Below are positions 1-7,843 of a stretch of 64,000 nt of DNA, piece after piece. Both the position numbers and the translations under genes were made by a program. The notes under the pieces are model-generated. The model did not search any database, was not told the DNA's origin, and saw only the letters and a program-made list of their open reading frames with translations. The DNA comes from Mixta intestinalis (GTDB lineage Bacteria; Pseudomonadota; Gammaproteobacteria; Enterobacterales; Enterobacteriaceae): NCBI RefSeq assembly GCF_009914055.1, contig NZ_CP028271.1, forward strand, positions 4,030,001-4,094,000, given 5' to 3'. Every line of letters starts with the position of its first letter. Position 1 is the first letter of the stretch.

Positions 1-350
1 GGTAATCATAATGTCGGGTCATTGAGCGAGCTCCAAAAATAAGATAAGAAAACTGGCGTAAGTGTACCGCCACTCTGCGATTTACCGCAAAGTTTGCGCC
101 TATGATTGCAACAGGAGACAACTTTTGCTGCACCTGTGCCGCAAAATTGATCGGTTTGATCGCCTGGGGCGGGCCGCAGTATTGACGATCGGACTGCGAT
201 CCGCCAGCCTGTCGGGTGCGGCGAACAGAGGGTTGGCCGCGGTGCGTCAGCAGCAAAAGGGCGAATGCCAAATAACGCCGAGCGGTGACGCCATTTTTGC
301 CCGTTTCGCATCGCGCCGGGAAGCCATCAAACCTCAACCAGAGAAAACCT
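1..350. other. Upstream region with no supported gene
   Basis: No convincing gene is visible upstream of rbn. Open frames exist on both strands, but they overlap each other, have no recognisable domain, and one runs out of frame into rbn. The rbn promoter must lie here, but I see no clear -35/-10 pair. Confidence 0.5.
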
Positions 351-1262
351 ATGCATCTTACTTTCCTGGGGACCAGTGCCGGTACCCCCAGCCTGCAGCG
401 TAACGTCACCGCTATCGGCCTGACGCTTTCCCATCGTGGCGACTGCTGGCTGTTTGACTGCGGCGAAGCGACGCAGCATCAGTTTATGCGCAGCATGTTA
501 AAACCGGGCAGGCTACAACGCATCTTCATTACTCACCTGCACGGCGATCATATTTTTGGGCTGCCGGGGCTGCTGACCAGCCGCTCAATGGGCAGCATTA
601 GCGAACCGTTAACGCTTTACGGGCCGCCGGGACTGCGCGCTTTTGTTGAAACCACGCTAAGCCTGAGCGGTTCGTACATGACTTACCCGCTGGAAATTAT
701 CGAAATTGAGGCGGGTGTGATTCTGGATGATGGCGTGATGAAAGTAACGGCCTTGCCGCTTAACCATGTATTACCCTGCTTCGGTTTTCGTATTGAACAG
801 TACGACAAGCTGGGCTATCTGGATTCTGAAAAACTTAAGGCGGATAACGTGCCGCGCGGTCCCTGGCTACAGCAGCTAAAGCAGGGAAAAAGCGTCACGC
901 TGGAAGATGGACGCACCATCCACGGGCGTGACTATCTTGGCCCTTCGACGCCGGGGAAAAAACTGGCGATTTTCGGCGATACCGCACCGGCGGAAAACGG
1001 TATTGCGCTGGCGTCAGAGGTGGATGTGATGGTACACGAAACGACGCTGGAGATGGCGCTGGAAGAAAAAGCTAACGGGCGTGGTCATTCCTCCACCGTA
1101 CAGGCAGCCACGCTTGCCAGAGATGCCCGCGCCAAGCGGCTGATTGCCACGCACTTTAGTTCGCGCTATCGCTTCGAAGACATGCCGCGCCTGCTGGCGG
1201 AGTGTCAGGCCATTTTCCCCGCCACCGAACTGGCGCGCGACTTAGCGGTGTTCGAAATATAA
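351..1262 (+). CDS. rbn: Ribonuclease BN / RNase Z family (ElaC)
   Basis: Metal-dependent RNase of the metallo-beta-lactamase fold that acts on tRNA 3' ends in the cytoplasm. The protein is 303 residues, close to the roughly 305 of E. coli Rbn. It begins MHLTFLGTSAGTP, the usual family N-terminus, and carries the zinc motif HLHGDH near residue 64 followed by FGLPGL. Later metal ligands are visible in NHVLPCFG, FGDTAP and ATHFSSRY. An in-frame ATG 66 nt upstream would add 22 residues with no family match, so the start at 351 is preferred, although its ribosome site (AGAGA) is weak. It converges on rlmJ across a repeat-filled gap. Identity is secure; the start is slightly less so. Confidence 0.93.
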   Translation: MHLTFLGTSAGTPSLQRNVTAIGLTLSHRGDCWLFDCGEATQHQFMRSMLKPGRLQRIFITHLHGDHIFGLPGLLTSRSMGSISEPLTLYGPPGLRAFVETTLSLSGSYMTYPLEIIEIEAGVILDDGVMKVTALPLNHVLPCFGFRIEQYDKLGYLDSEKLKADNVPRGPWLQQLKQGKSVTLEDGRTIHGRDYLGPSTPGKKLAIFGDTAPAENGIALASEVDVMVHETTLEMALEEKANGRGHSSTVQAATLARDARAKRLIATHFSSRYRFEDMPRLLAECQAIFPATELARDLAVFEI

Positions 1263-1297
1263 GGGAAGGGTAACGCCGGGCTTAAAGCAGCGGGTTC

Positions 1298-1524
1298 GCC
1301 GCCATAAACGCCATACTGACGAATTTAAAGCATAAGCCAGCTGGCCGTTATAAATGCCATGCTGATGAATTTAAAATATAGTCGGCTTGCCGTTATCAAC
1401 GCCATACTGATGAATTTAAAGCATCAATGGGTTTGCCGTTATAAACGCTATGCTGATGAATTTGAAATACAGGCGGGTTTTCGTCACAAACGCTGTGCTG
1501 ATGTAGTTAAAGCGCGGGAAGCCC
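1298..1524. repeat. Degenerate tandem array, about five 45-46-bp units
   Basis: Five imperfect units begin near 1298, 1344, 1389, 1435 and 1480, so the period alternates between 45 and 46 bp. The shared core reads roughly GCCGTTATAAACGCCAT, then CTGATGAATTTAAAG. The first and last units are the most diverged. The array lies in the convergent gap between rbn and rlmJ, where no gene is supported. Confidence 0.8.
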
Positions 1525-1616
1525 TGACCGAAGAGTAAAGCGTCCCGCGCCAGGGAAGGCGCGGGCCGAGCCGTCATGGATGACGAACTGGCGTCTTTAC
1601 GATCGGTCAGGGCTTC
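1518..1616. repeat. Palindromic intergenic element, copy 1 (about 99 bp)
   Basis: The ends form a perfect 14-bp inverted repeat: GAAGCCCTGACCGA at 1518-1531 and its complement at 1603-1616. Just inside the arms, GTAAAG and CTTTAC extend the pairing imperfectly. The left half recurs at 6610-6656 with about 41 of 47 identical positions. The size, terminal inverted repeats and intergenic location resemble a miniature non-autonomous element or a REP/ERIC-like sequence. It contains no gene and I do not recognise a named family. Confidence 0.75.
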
Positions 1617-1620
1617 TTGC

Positions 1621-1730
1621 GCATAAACCGAACCATGCAGATGCTGAATTAAGCAACATCGAACCAGGCATAAACCGAACCAGGCAGATGCCGAATTAAG
1701 CAACACCGAACCATGCAGATGCCGAACTCA
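1621..1730. repeat. Second tandem array, 47-bp units
   Basis: GCATAAACCGAACCA begins at 1621 and again at 1668, giving a 47-bp period. A third partial unit (CCGAACCATGCAGATGC) begins near 1706. The unit shares an ATAAAC...GATG...AATT...AAGCA skeleton with the 45-46-bp array on the other side of the palindromic element. The two arrays may therefore be one array split by that element. Confidence 0.7.
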
Positions 1731-1752
1731 CATCGCCCCAGATAGCTTGCCC

Positions 1753-2595
1753 TTACTCAGGAACAATCCAGCTAACGCTGGTATGCCCGGTACCCGCAGG
1801 CACCAGCACGCGATGCAGCCACGGCAACACATTATTCATCTGCTGCTCCAGCTTCCACGGCGGATTAATCACAATCATGCCCGAAGCGGTCATACCAAAA
1901 CGATCGCTGTCCGGACGCACCGCCAACTCAATTTGCAAAATACGACGAATACCGGTTGCTTCCAGATCGTGCACCATACGCTTAATCTGCTGACGCAACA
2001 CCACCGGATACCACAGCGCGAACACACCGGTACTAAAACGACGATAGCCTTCCTGAATTCCTTTCACCACCGCCTGATAATCACTCTTCATCTCATAAGG
2101 CGGATCGATCAAAATCAAACCACGACGTGAAGGCGGTGGAAGCTTCGCCTTCAACTGCTGAAAACCATCGGCGCGTGCTAAACGGGCGCGACTATCCTTC
2201 TGGAACTCACTGCGCAACAGCGGAAAATCGCTGGGATGCAGCTCCGTCAACTCCAGCTTATCCTCCTCGCGCAACAGCTCACGAGCAATCAACGGCGAAC
2301 CAGGGTAATAACGCAGCGTCGGCCCATGATTAAGCGCTTTCACACAGCGAATATAGGGTGCCAGCTCCTCCGGCAAATCGCTCTGCTGCCAGACGCGGGC
2401 GATGCCTTCCAGATACTCACCGGTGCGCTCCGCATGCTCGCCGCTAAGCTGATAACGCCCTGCACCAGCATGCGTATCCAGATAAAGGAAAGGCTTCTCC
2501 TTCTCTTTCAGCGCGGTAATGATCAGGCTCTGCACGGTGTGCTTCAGCACATCGGCGTGGTTGCCAGCGTGAAAACTGTGACGGTAACTAAGCAT
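1753..2595 (-). CDS. rlmJ: 23S rRNA (adenine-2030-N6)-methyltransferase RlmJ
   Basis: SAM-dependent methyltransferase that N6-methylates A2030 of 23S rRNA (formerly YhiR). The 280-residue length matches the family. It opens with MLSYRHSFHAGNHADVLKH, the typical RlmJ N-terminus, and the catalytic DPPY motif sits in LILIDPPYE in the second half. It converges on rbn. In E. coli the gene is divergent from prlC; here a protease gene on the same strand lies between them, ending 111 bp upstream of the rlmJ start. Confidence 0.95.
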   Translation of the reverse strand: MLSYRHSFHAGNHADVLKHTVQSLIITALKEKEKPFLYLDTHAGAGRYQLSGEHAERTGEYLEGIARVWQQSDLPEELAPYIRCVKALNHGPTLRYYPGSPLIARELLREEDKLELTELHPSDFPLLRSEFQKDSRARLARADGFQQLKAKLPPPSRRGLILIDPPYEMKSDYQAVVKGIQEGYRRFSTGVFALWYPVVLRQQIKRMVHDLEATGIRRILQIELAVRPDSDRFGMTASGMIVINPPWKLEQQMNNVLPWLHRVLVPAGTGHTSVSWIVPE

Positions 2596-2706
2596 ATCTA
2601 CAATATATCCGGTGATGCCTGATGAAAGGAGGCCGGGCAGAAAGGCTCCGGCGGAAACGGCGGCTAGTATAACCGTACGCCGATTAAATTACCCGGATCC
2701 TTACGG

Positions 2707-3522
2707 CTAACGTTGCAGAACAGGCCAGGTAAACAACAGAAGATGGGTCAGATTAAAGCCGAAATGCACCAGCGTCGCTACCCATAACCTGCCGCTCCAC
2801 AGCCAGGCCAGCCCATACAACAGCCCGGCCAGCGTAGCGAAAAAAATCAGCAGTGGGCCACCGGCAAAGTGTGCCAGGCCAAACACTAGCGCGGCAATCA
2901 ACAACGCGGGAATCGGGCCCAGCCACTGCCCCAAACGCTGCTGTAACCAGGCGCGAAACAGCGCCTCTTCCGCCAGCGAAACAAAAAACAGATTAGCCAG
3001 CACAAAAGCGCCCAGCCAGGCAGGAAAATGCGGTTCAAAACGCAATCCGCCCGCGAGGGTTGCTAACAGCAGCAGCGCCGGAATAGCGGCGATCAGTGCA
3101 GGCCAGGCGAAACGCCAGCGTGGCGGCGTGGCAGGCGTAACAACCAGGCTCGGCAAACAGGCCAACAGCACGAAAGGCACCAGTGCCTTATCCAGATTAT
3201 AATAGAAGGTCATCGGCGCGCTAAGCGGGCCAGCCTGTGTATTAACAATTACCGGCGGATTGTGGAATCCCGGCACGACATGAAGCGTCAGCGCTATCGC
3301 ACCCGCAACCAGTATCGCTTCCAGCACCGGCATCCATCGCTGATGATGCGCGTAGTGTTTACGCATCTGCGCCGTCAGCGCCAGCCCCGCCAGCAGCAGC
3401 AAACCCGGCCATGACAGTACCTGTTGCCAGTACGCCAGCGCCAGTGTCGCCAGCAATAATGGTTTCATTGCCGGACGGAAAAAAAGCAGCGCCAGTAACG
3501 CCGCCGCCAGTAAATACCACAT
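2707..3522 (-). CDS. CPBP-family intramembrane glutamic endopeptidase (Abi/CAAX type)
   Basis: Predicted polytopic inner-membrane protein of 271 residues, rich in Leu and Ala, with about seven to eight hydrophobic segments. The C-terminal half holds the CPBP motifs in order: EEALFR (EExxxR), then FGLAHF, then HFGFNL, which supply the Glu/His/Asn active-site residues of this family. Substrates are unknown; relatives process prenylated or membrane proteins or confer bacteriocin self-immunity. The gene stands between rlmJ and prlC, which are adjacent in E. coli, so it is probably a lineage-specific insertion. The start at 3522 gives a hydrophobic N-terminus. Confidence 0.85.
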   Translation of the reverse strand: MWYLLAAALLALLFFRPAMKPLLLATLALAYWQQVLSWPGLLLLAGLALTAQMRKHYAHHQRWMPVLEAILVAGAIALTLHVVPGFHNPPVIVNTQAGPLSAPMTFYYNLDKALVPFVLLACLPSLVVTPATPPRWRFAWPALIAAIPALLLLATLAGGLRFEPHFPAWLGAFVLANLFFVSLAEEALFRAWLQQRLGQWLGPIPALLIAALVFGLAHFAGGPLLIFFATLAGLLYGLAWLWSGRLWVATLVHFGFNLTHLLLFTWPVLQR

Positions 3523-3705
3523 GATGTAACCTTCCTCAAAACCCTACAAATCAGCAGGGTAAGGACTATAACAAACCGCCAGGGCTAAATCAGTACGAGG
3601 AAAGCGACGCATGCCGCAGTTCTACCATTGATTTTCGCTCAGCTTAACCGCATGTTAGAGAGATTGCGCCTCTGCGCGCCCACATCAAACTTAAAGGACT
3701 GCGCG

Positions 3706-5748
3706 ATGACCAATCCATTATTAACCTCGTTTACACTTCCCCCTTTCTCCGCCATTCAGCCGGAACACGTAGTACCTGCCGTTGAGCAGGCGCTGGAAAC
3801 GTGCCGCGCTGCGGTAGAAAAAGTGGTGGCTCAGGGCGCGCCCTATACCTGGGACAATCTCTGCCAGCCGCTGGCGGAAGCTGACGATCGTCTGGGACGC
3901 ATTTTTTCACCGGTCAGCCATCTGAATTCGGTGAAAAACAGCCCGGAACTGCGTCAGGCCTACGAGCAGACGCTGCCGCTGCTGTCGGAGTACAGCACCT
4001 GGGTTGGCCAGCATGAAGGGTTGTACCAGGCTTACCGTAGCCTGAAAGAAGGTGAACATTATGCCCAGCTGAGCCTGGCGCAGAAAAAAGCGGTGGATAA
4101 CTCACTGCGCGATTTCGAACTGTCCGGGATTGGCCTGCCGAAAGAGAAACAGCAGCGCTATGGCGAAATCGCCGCGCGTCTTTCTGAACTCGGTTCGACC
4201 TACAGCAACAACGTACTTGATGCCACCATGGGCTGGAGCAAACTGATTACCGACGAAAGCGAACTGGCTGGCATGCCGGAAAGCGCGCTGGCGGCGGCGA
4301 AAGCCCAGGCGGAAGCGAAAGGGCAACAGGGCTGGCTGTTGACGCTGGACATTCCCAGCTATCTGCCGGTCATGACCTACTGCGATAATTCGGCATTACG
4401 TGAAGAGATGTATCGCGCCTACTCGACTCGCGCCTCCGATCAGGGGCCAAATGCCGGAAAATGGGATAACGGCCCGATTATGGCGGAAGAACTGGCGCTG
4501 CGTCACGAACTGGCGCAGCTGCTGGGCTTCGACTCTTACGCCCATAAGTCGCTGGCGACCAAAATGGCGCAAAGCCCAACGCAGGTGCTCGACTTCCTGA
4601 CCGATCTGGCCCAGCGCGCGCGCCCGCAGGCAGAAAAAGAGCTGGAGCGTCTGCGCGCCTTTGCGAAAAAAGAATATGGTGTTGAAGAGCTACAGCCGTG
4701 GGATCTCACCTACTACGGTGAAAAACAGAAACAGCATCTCTATTCCATCAGCGATGAACAGCTGCGCCCTTACTTCCCGGAAGAGCGTGCGGTTAACGGT
4801 CTGTTTGAAGTCGTAAAACGCATTTACGGCATCAGCGCTCAGGAACGTAAAGATGTTGACGTCTGGCATCCCGATGTGCGCTTCTTCGATCTGTTTGATG
4901 AAAGCGGCGAGCTGCGCGGCAGCTTCTATCTCGACCTCTACGCCCGTGAAAACAAACGCGGCGGGGCATGGATGGATGATTGCGTCGGCATGATGCGTAA
5001 AGCCGATGGCAGCCTGCAAAAGCCGGTCGCCTACCTGACCTGTAACTTTAACCGTCCGGTGAATGGCAAACCGGCGCTGTTTACCCATGATGAAGTCACC
5101 ACGCTGTTCCATGAGTTCGGGCATGGCCTGCACCATATGCTGACGCGTGTTGATGTTCCCGGCGTATCCGGAATCAGTGGGGTGCCGTGGGATGCGGTCG
5201 AGCTGCCGAGCCAGTTTATGGAAAACTGGTGCTGGGAGCCGGAAGCGCTGGCGTTCATTTCCGGTCACTTTGAGACCGGCGAACCGCTGCCACAGGAACT
5301 GCTGGATAAAATGCTGGCGGCGAAGAACTATCAGGCGGCGCTGTTTATCCTGCGTCAGCTGGAGTTCGGCCTGTTCGATTTCCGCCTGCATACCGAGTTC
5401 GATCCGGCTAAGGGCGCGCGTATTCTGGAAACCCTGGCTGAGGTCAAAAAACTGGTAGCGGTAGTGCCAAGCCCGTCCTGGGGCCGTTTCCCGCATGCGT
5501 TCAGCCATATTTTCGCTGGCGGCTACGCGGCAGGCTACTACAGCTATCTGTGGGCAGATGTACTGGCGGCAGATGCTTACTCTCGCTTTGAAGAAGAAGG
5601 CATCTTCAACCGTGAAACCGGTCAGTCTTTCCTCGATAACATTCTGACCCGAGGCGGTTCAGAAGAGCCGATGGAACTGTTCAAACGCTTCCGCGGGCGT
5701 GAGCCGCAGCTGGATGCGATGCTGGAACATTACGGCATTAAAGGATAA
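3706..5748 (+). CDS. prlC: Oligopeptidase A
   Basis: Cytosolic M3-family zinc metallopeptidase that degrades short peptides, including released signal peptides. The chosen start gives 680 residues, the same as E. coli, and the N-terminus MTNPLLTSFTLPPFSAI matches. An AAAGGA ribosome site precedes it. The frame stays open for 78 nt upstream, but that extension has no family counterpart. The zinc site HEFGHGLHH is near residue 470, with the glutamate of the E-motif downstream. rsmJ starts 8 bp after the stop, so the two are probably co-transcribed, as in E. coli. Confidence 0.96.
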   Translation: MTNPLLTSFTLPPFSAIQPEHVVPAVEQALETCRAAVEKVVAQGAPYTWDNLCQPLAEADDRLGRIFSPVSHLNSVKNSPELRQAYEQTLPLLSEYSTWVGQHEGLYQAYRSLKEGEHYAQLSLAQKKAVDNSLRDFELSGIGLPKEKQQRYGEIAARLSELGSTYSNNVLDATMGWSKLITDESELAGMPESALAAAKAQAEAKGQQGWLLTLDIPSYLPVMTYCDNSALREEMYRAYSTRASDQGPNAGKWDNGPIMAEELALRHELAQLLGFDSYAHKSLATKMAQSPTQVLDFLTDLAQRARPQAEKELERLRAFAKKEYGVEELQPWDLTYYGEKQKQHLYSISDEQLRPYFPEERAVNGLFEVVKRIYGISAQERKDVDVWHPDVRFFDLFDESGELRGSFYLDLYARENKRGGAWMDDCVGMMRKADGSLQKPVAYLTCNFNRPVNGKPALFTHDEVTTLFHEFGHGLHHMLTRVDVPGVSGISGVPWDAVELPSQFMENWCWEPEALAFISGHFETGEPLPQELLDKMLAAKNYQAALFILRQLEFGLFDFRLHTEFDPAKGARILETLAEVKKLVAVVPSPSWGRFPHAFSHIFAGGYAAGYYSYLWADVLAADAYSRFEEEGIFNRETGQSFLDNILTRGGSEEPMELFKRFRGREPQLDAMLEHYGIKG

Positions 5749-5756
5749 CGCCTGGC

Positions 5757-6512
5757 GTGAAAATTGGCTTAGTTGATGAATCAGGCACCGGCGACGGTGC
5801 CTTATCTGTTTTAGCCGCCCGCTGGGGGCTGGAGCAGGATGAGCAGGCGGTAATGGCGCTGGTCATGACGCCGGACCATCTGGAATTACGCAAGCGTGAC
5901 GAAGCGAAACTCGGCGGCATCTGGGTGGATTTCGTTGGCGGGGCAATGGCGCATCGGCGACGTTTCGGCGGCGGGCGCGGTGAAGCGGTGGCGAAAGCGG
6001 TTGGCATCAAAGGTGATTATCTGCCGGAGGTGGTGGATGCTACCGCCGGGCTGGGACGAGACGCCTTTGTACTGGCGGCGATCGGCTGCCGCGTACGGAT
6101 GCTTGAGCGTCACCCGGTTGTCGCGGCGCTGCTGGAAGATGGCTTGCAGCGCGGCTATCAGGATGCGGAAATCGGCGGCTGGCTGCGCGATCGTCTGTCG
6201 CTACTGTACGCCTCCAGCCTGACGGCGCTGGAAGATATCGCACCGGCACCCGATGTGGTCTATCTCGATCCGATGTATCCGCACCGACAAAAAAGCGCGC
6301 TGGTGAAAAAAGAAATGCGGGTATTTCAGTCACTGGTCGGCGCTGATATGGATGCCGATGGCCTGCTGATGCCAGCGCGACGGCTGGCGAAGAAGCGTGT
6401 TGTGGTAAAACGTCCCGACTATGCACCGCCGCTGGCGGGCGTTGAGACACAATCGGCCGTCACCACCAAAAGCCACCGCTTTGATATCTATCCGCCGCTG
6501 GTATCTGATTAG
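5757..6512 (+). CDS. rsmJ: 16S rRNA (guanine-1516-N2)-methyltransferase RsmJ
   Basis: SAM-dependent methyltransferase for G1516 of 16S rRNA (YhiQ). The protein has 251 residues and begins at a GTG codon with VKIGLVDESGTGDGALSVLAARWGLE, matching the family N-terminus. The SAM-binding segment VVDATAGLGRDAF lies near residue 95 and the catalytic-type DPMYP motif near residue 165. It sits 8 bp after prlC. The 3' flank contains a dispersed repeat and a hairpin before convergent uspA. Confidence 0.95.
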   Translation: MKIGLVDESGTGDGALSVLAARWGLEQDEQAVMALVMTPDHLELRKRDEAKLGGIWVDFVGGAMAHRRRFGGGRGEAVAKAVGIKGDYLPEVVDATAGLGRDAFVLAAIGCRVRMLERHPVVAALLEDGLQRGYQDAEIGGWLRDRLSLLYASSLTALEDIAPAPDVVYLDPMYPHRQKSALVKKEMRVFQSLVGADMDADGLLMPARRLAKKRVVVKRPDYAPPLAGVETQSAVTTKSHRFDIYPPLVSD

Positions 6513-6609
6513 CAACAGGCGTGACTTTTTTGATGACAGTAATCGCACGCTACTAAAGCGTTGTTGTTTACGCTTTTACTTATCAACGACGCAGAAGCCA
6601 ACAGCACTG

Positions 6610-6656
6610 AAAGCCCGGACGGAAGAGTAAAGCGTTCCGCGCCATGGAAGGCGCGA
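6610..6656. repeat. Palindromic intergenic element, copy 2 (left half)
   Basis: Aligns without gaps to 1518-1564, with about 41 of 47 positions identical, including AGAGTAAAGCG and GGAAGGCGCG. The right half of copy 1 is not recognisable here, so this copy appears truncated or diverged. Like copy 1, it lies between converging genes (rsmJ and uspA). Confidence 0.75.
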
Positions 6657-6673
6657 TAAATCGCCCCTTCCAT
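6644..6673. terminator. Hairpin between convergent rsmJ and uspA
   Basis: ATGGAAGGCG at 6644-6653 pairs with CGCCCCTTCCAT at 6662-6673, with a two-base bulge and an 8-base loop. There is no strong T-run on either strand. It could end both transcripts, or be part of the repeat element. Confidence 0.4.
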
Positions 6674-6693
6674 ATCTAACCCTGCGTCACAGA

Positions 6694-7131
6694 TTACTCT
6701 TCATCCTCATCGCGCAACGGCACAATCAACATATCGATATGCACCGTATTAATCAGCTGACGCGCTGACGACATCAGCTTGCTCCAGAAATCCTGGTGGT
6801 GCCCGCAAACCACTAAATCCACATCGTACTTCTTAATCGCTTCCACCAGCACCTGTGCTAAATCGCCGCTGCCGCTCAACGTCTCGCTCACCGGATAACC
6901 GGCACCCTGCGACAGCTCCGTCAACGCATGATGCGTCTCCTCAGAAATCCGCTTCTGCATATCGCCAAGATTCACATCAATCAGGCCGGTATAAAGATCG
7001 GAATAATTTACATCGACATGAATCAGGGAAATCCTGGCATCATAAGGACGTGCCAGGGAAACCGCTTTTTCCACCAGCACTTTACTTTCCGGTGAAAGAT
7101 CAACAGCAATCAAAATGTGTTTATAAGCCAT
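6694..7131 (-). CDS. uspA: Universal stress protein A
   Basis: Cytoplasmic stress protein induced on growth arrest. It is 145 residues with the chosen start (E. coli 144) and begins MAYKHILIAVDLSPES. The Usp fold is clear, with VVCGHHQDFWSKL in the C-terminal half. An ATG 24 nt upstream exists, but GGAGAA sits correctly before the chosen codon and the family starts here. The acidic tail DEDEE matches the E. coli type. It is divergent from uspB, as in E. coli. Confidence 0.95.
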   Translation of the reverse strand: MAYKHILIAVDLSPESKVLVEKAVSLARPYDARISLIHVDVNYSDLYTGLIDVNLGDMQKRISEETHHALTELSQGAGYPVSETLSGSGDLAQVLVEAIKKYDVDLVVCGHHQDFWSKLMSSARQLINTVHIDMLIVPLRDEDEE

Positions 7132-7454
7132 GACGGTTCTCCTTCCATGTGTCACATAATGCCAGTATAGCGCCAGCAGTTAACAAATGTTCCTCCGGTA
7201 CGCCCGCTTTGCGACTCGGATCATGATGTGTTTTACCTGCTTTTCAAAGGGAATGAAAATAGTGGCTGGAAAATTTTTCATTACATCTCCTAAACTGAAT
7301 GATAACCATCATGCTCCGGTATGATGCCGCACTTCTCTTTGTCAGTTCATAAACAGTTCAGGCCGGTTCAATGGTACCAGGCGAGTTATTGTGGGACGTG
7401 TTCAGCGTTTACCCGCTGTGCCCGTTTCTGCGGTCTTAAGCCGGGAGGGGGAAC
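7132..7454. promoter_or_regulatory. Divergent uspA/uspB control region
   Basis: A 323-bp gene-free stretch between the divergent stress genes, where both promoters must lie. In E. coli uspB is under RpoS and uspA is under sigma-70 with ppGpp. The uspB ribosome site (GGGAGGGGG) is strong. I cannot assign -10 boxes with confidence. Confidence 0.6.
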
Positions 7455-7790
7455 ATGATTAGCACCGTCGCGCTTTTCTGGGCTTTATGCGTCGTCTGTT
7501 TGGTAAACATGGCGCGCTACTTTTCTTCGCTGCGTGCGCTACTGGTAGTACTGCGCGGATGCGATCCTCTGCTTTATCAATACGTTGATGGCGGAGGATT
7601 CTTCACTGCGCGCGGTCAGCCTGGTAAACAGGTACGGCTGGTCAGATACATCTGGAAGCGCTATTACCTTGACCATCATGATGAGGAATTTATTCGGCGC
7701 TGCGAACGAGTACGTGGACAGTTCGTATTAACCAGCGCGCTGTGCGGCATGGTTATCATCAGCCTGATTGGGCTGGCGATATGGCACTAA
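7455..7790 (+). CDS. uspB: Universal stress protein B
   Basis: Small inner-membrane stress protein of 111 residues, the same length as in E. coli, where it is RpoS-dependent and linked to stationary-phase ethanol tolerance. There is a hydrophobic N-terminal segment (TVALFWALCVVCLV), a soluble middle with LLYQYVDGGGFFT and EFIRRCERVRGQF, and a C-terminal membrane segment ending IGLAIWH. A GGGAGGGGG ribosome site precedes the ATG. It faces pitA, with a hairpin between the two stops. Confidence 0.95.
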   Translation: MISTVALFWALCVVCLVNMARYFSSLRALLVVLRGCDPLLYQYVDGGGFFTARGQPGKQVRLVRYIWKRYYLDHHDEEFIRRCERVRGQFVLTSALCGMVIISLIGLAIWH

Positions 7791-7811
7791 GACGGCGAAG
7801 AAAGGGAAAAT

Positions 7812-7835
7812 AAAACGGGCCGGTAAACCGGCCCG
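7812..7835 (-). terminator. Rho-independent terminator of pitA
   Basis: CGGGCCGGT and ACCGGCCCG (7816-7835) form a 9-bp stem with a 2-base loop. Read on the minus strand, the hairpin is followed by TTTTATTTT, so it fits termination of pitA. The hairpin may also slow uspB transcription. Confidence 0.85.
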
Positions 7836-7843
7836 CTGAATTG

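Noticed and set aside
6..403. Open frames on both strands before rbn (101 and 113 codons)
   Set aside because: They overlap on opposite strands, have no recognisable domain or clear ribosome site, and one runs out of frame into rbn.
1416..1706. 96-codon minus-strand frame between rbn and rlmJ
   Set aside because: It consists of the tandem arrays and the palindromic element; its repetitive protein reflects the DNA repeats.
4690..5508. 272-codon minus-strand frame antisense to prlC
   Set aside because: It lies fully inside prlC, which has clear family similarity; a shadow of GC-rich codon use.
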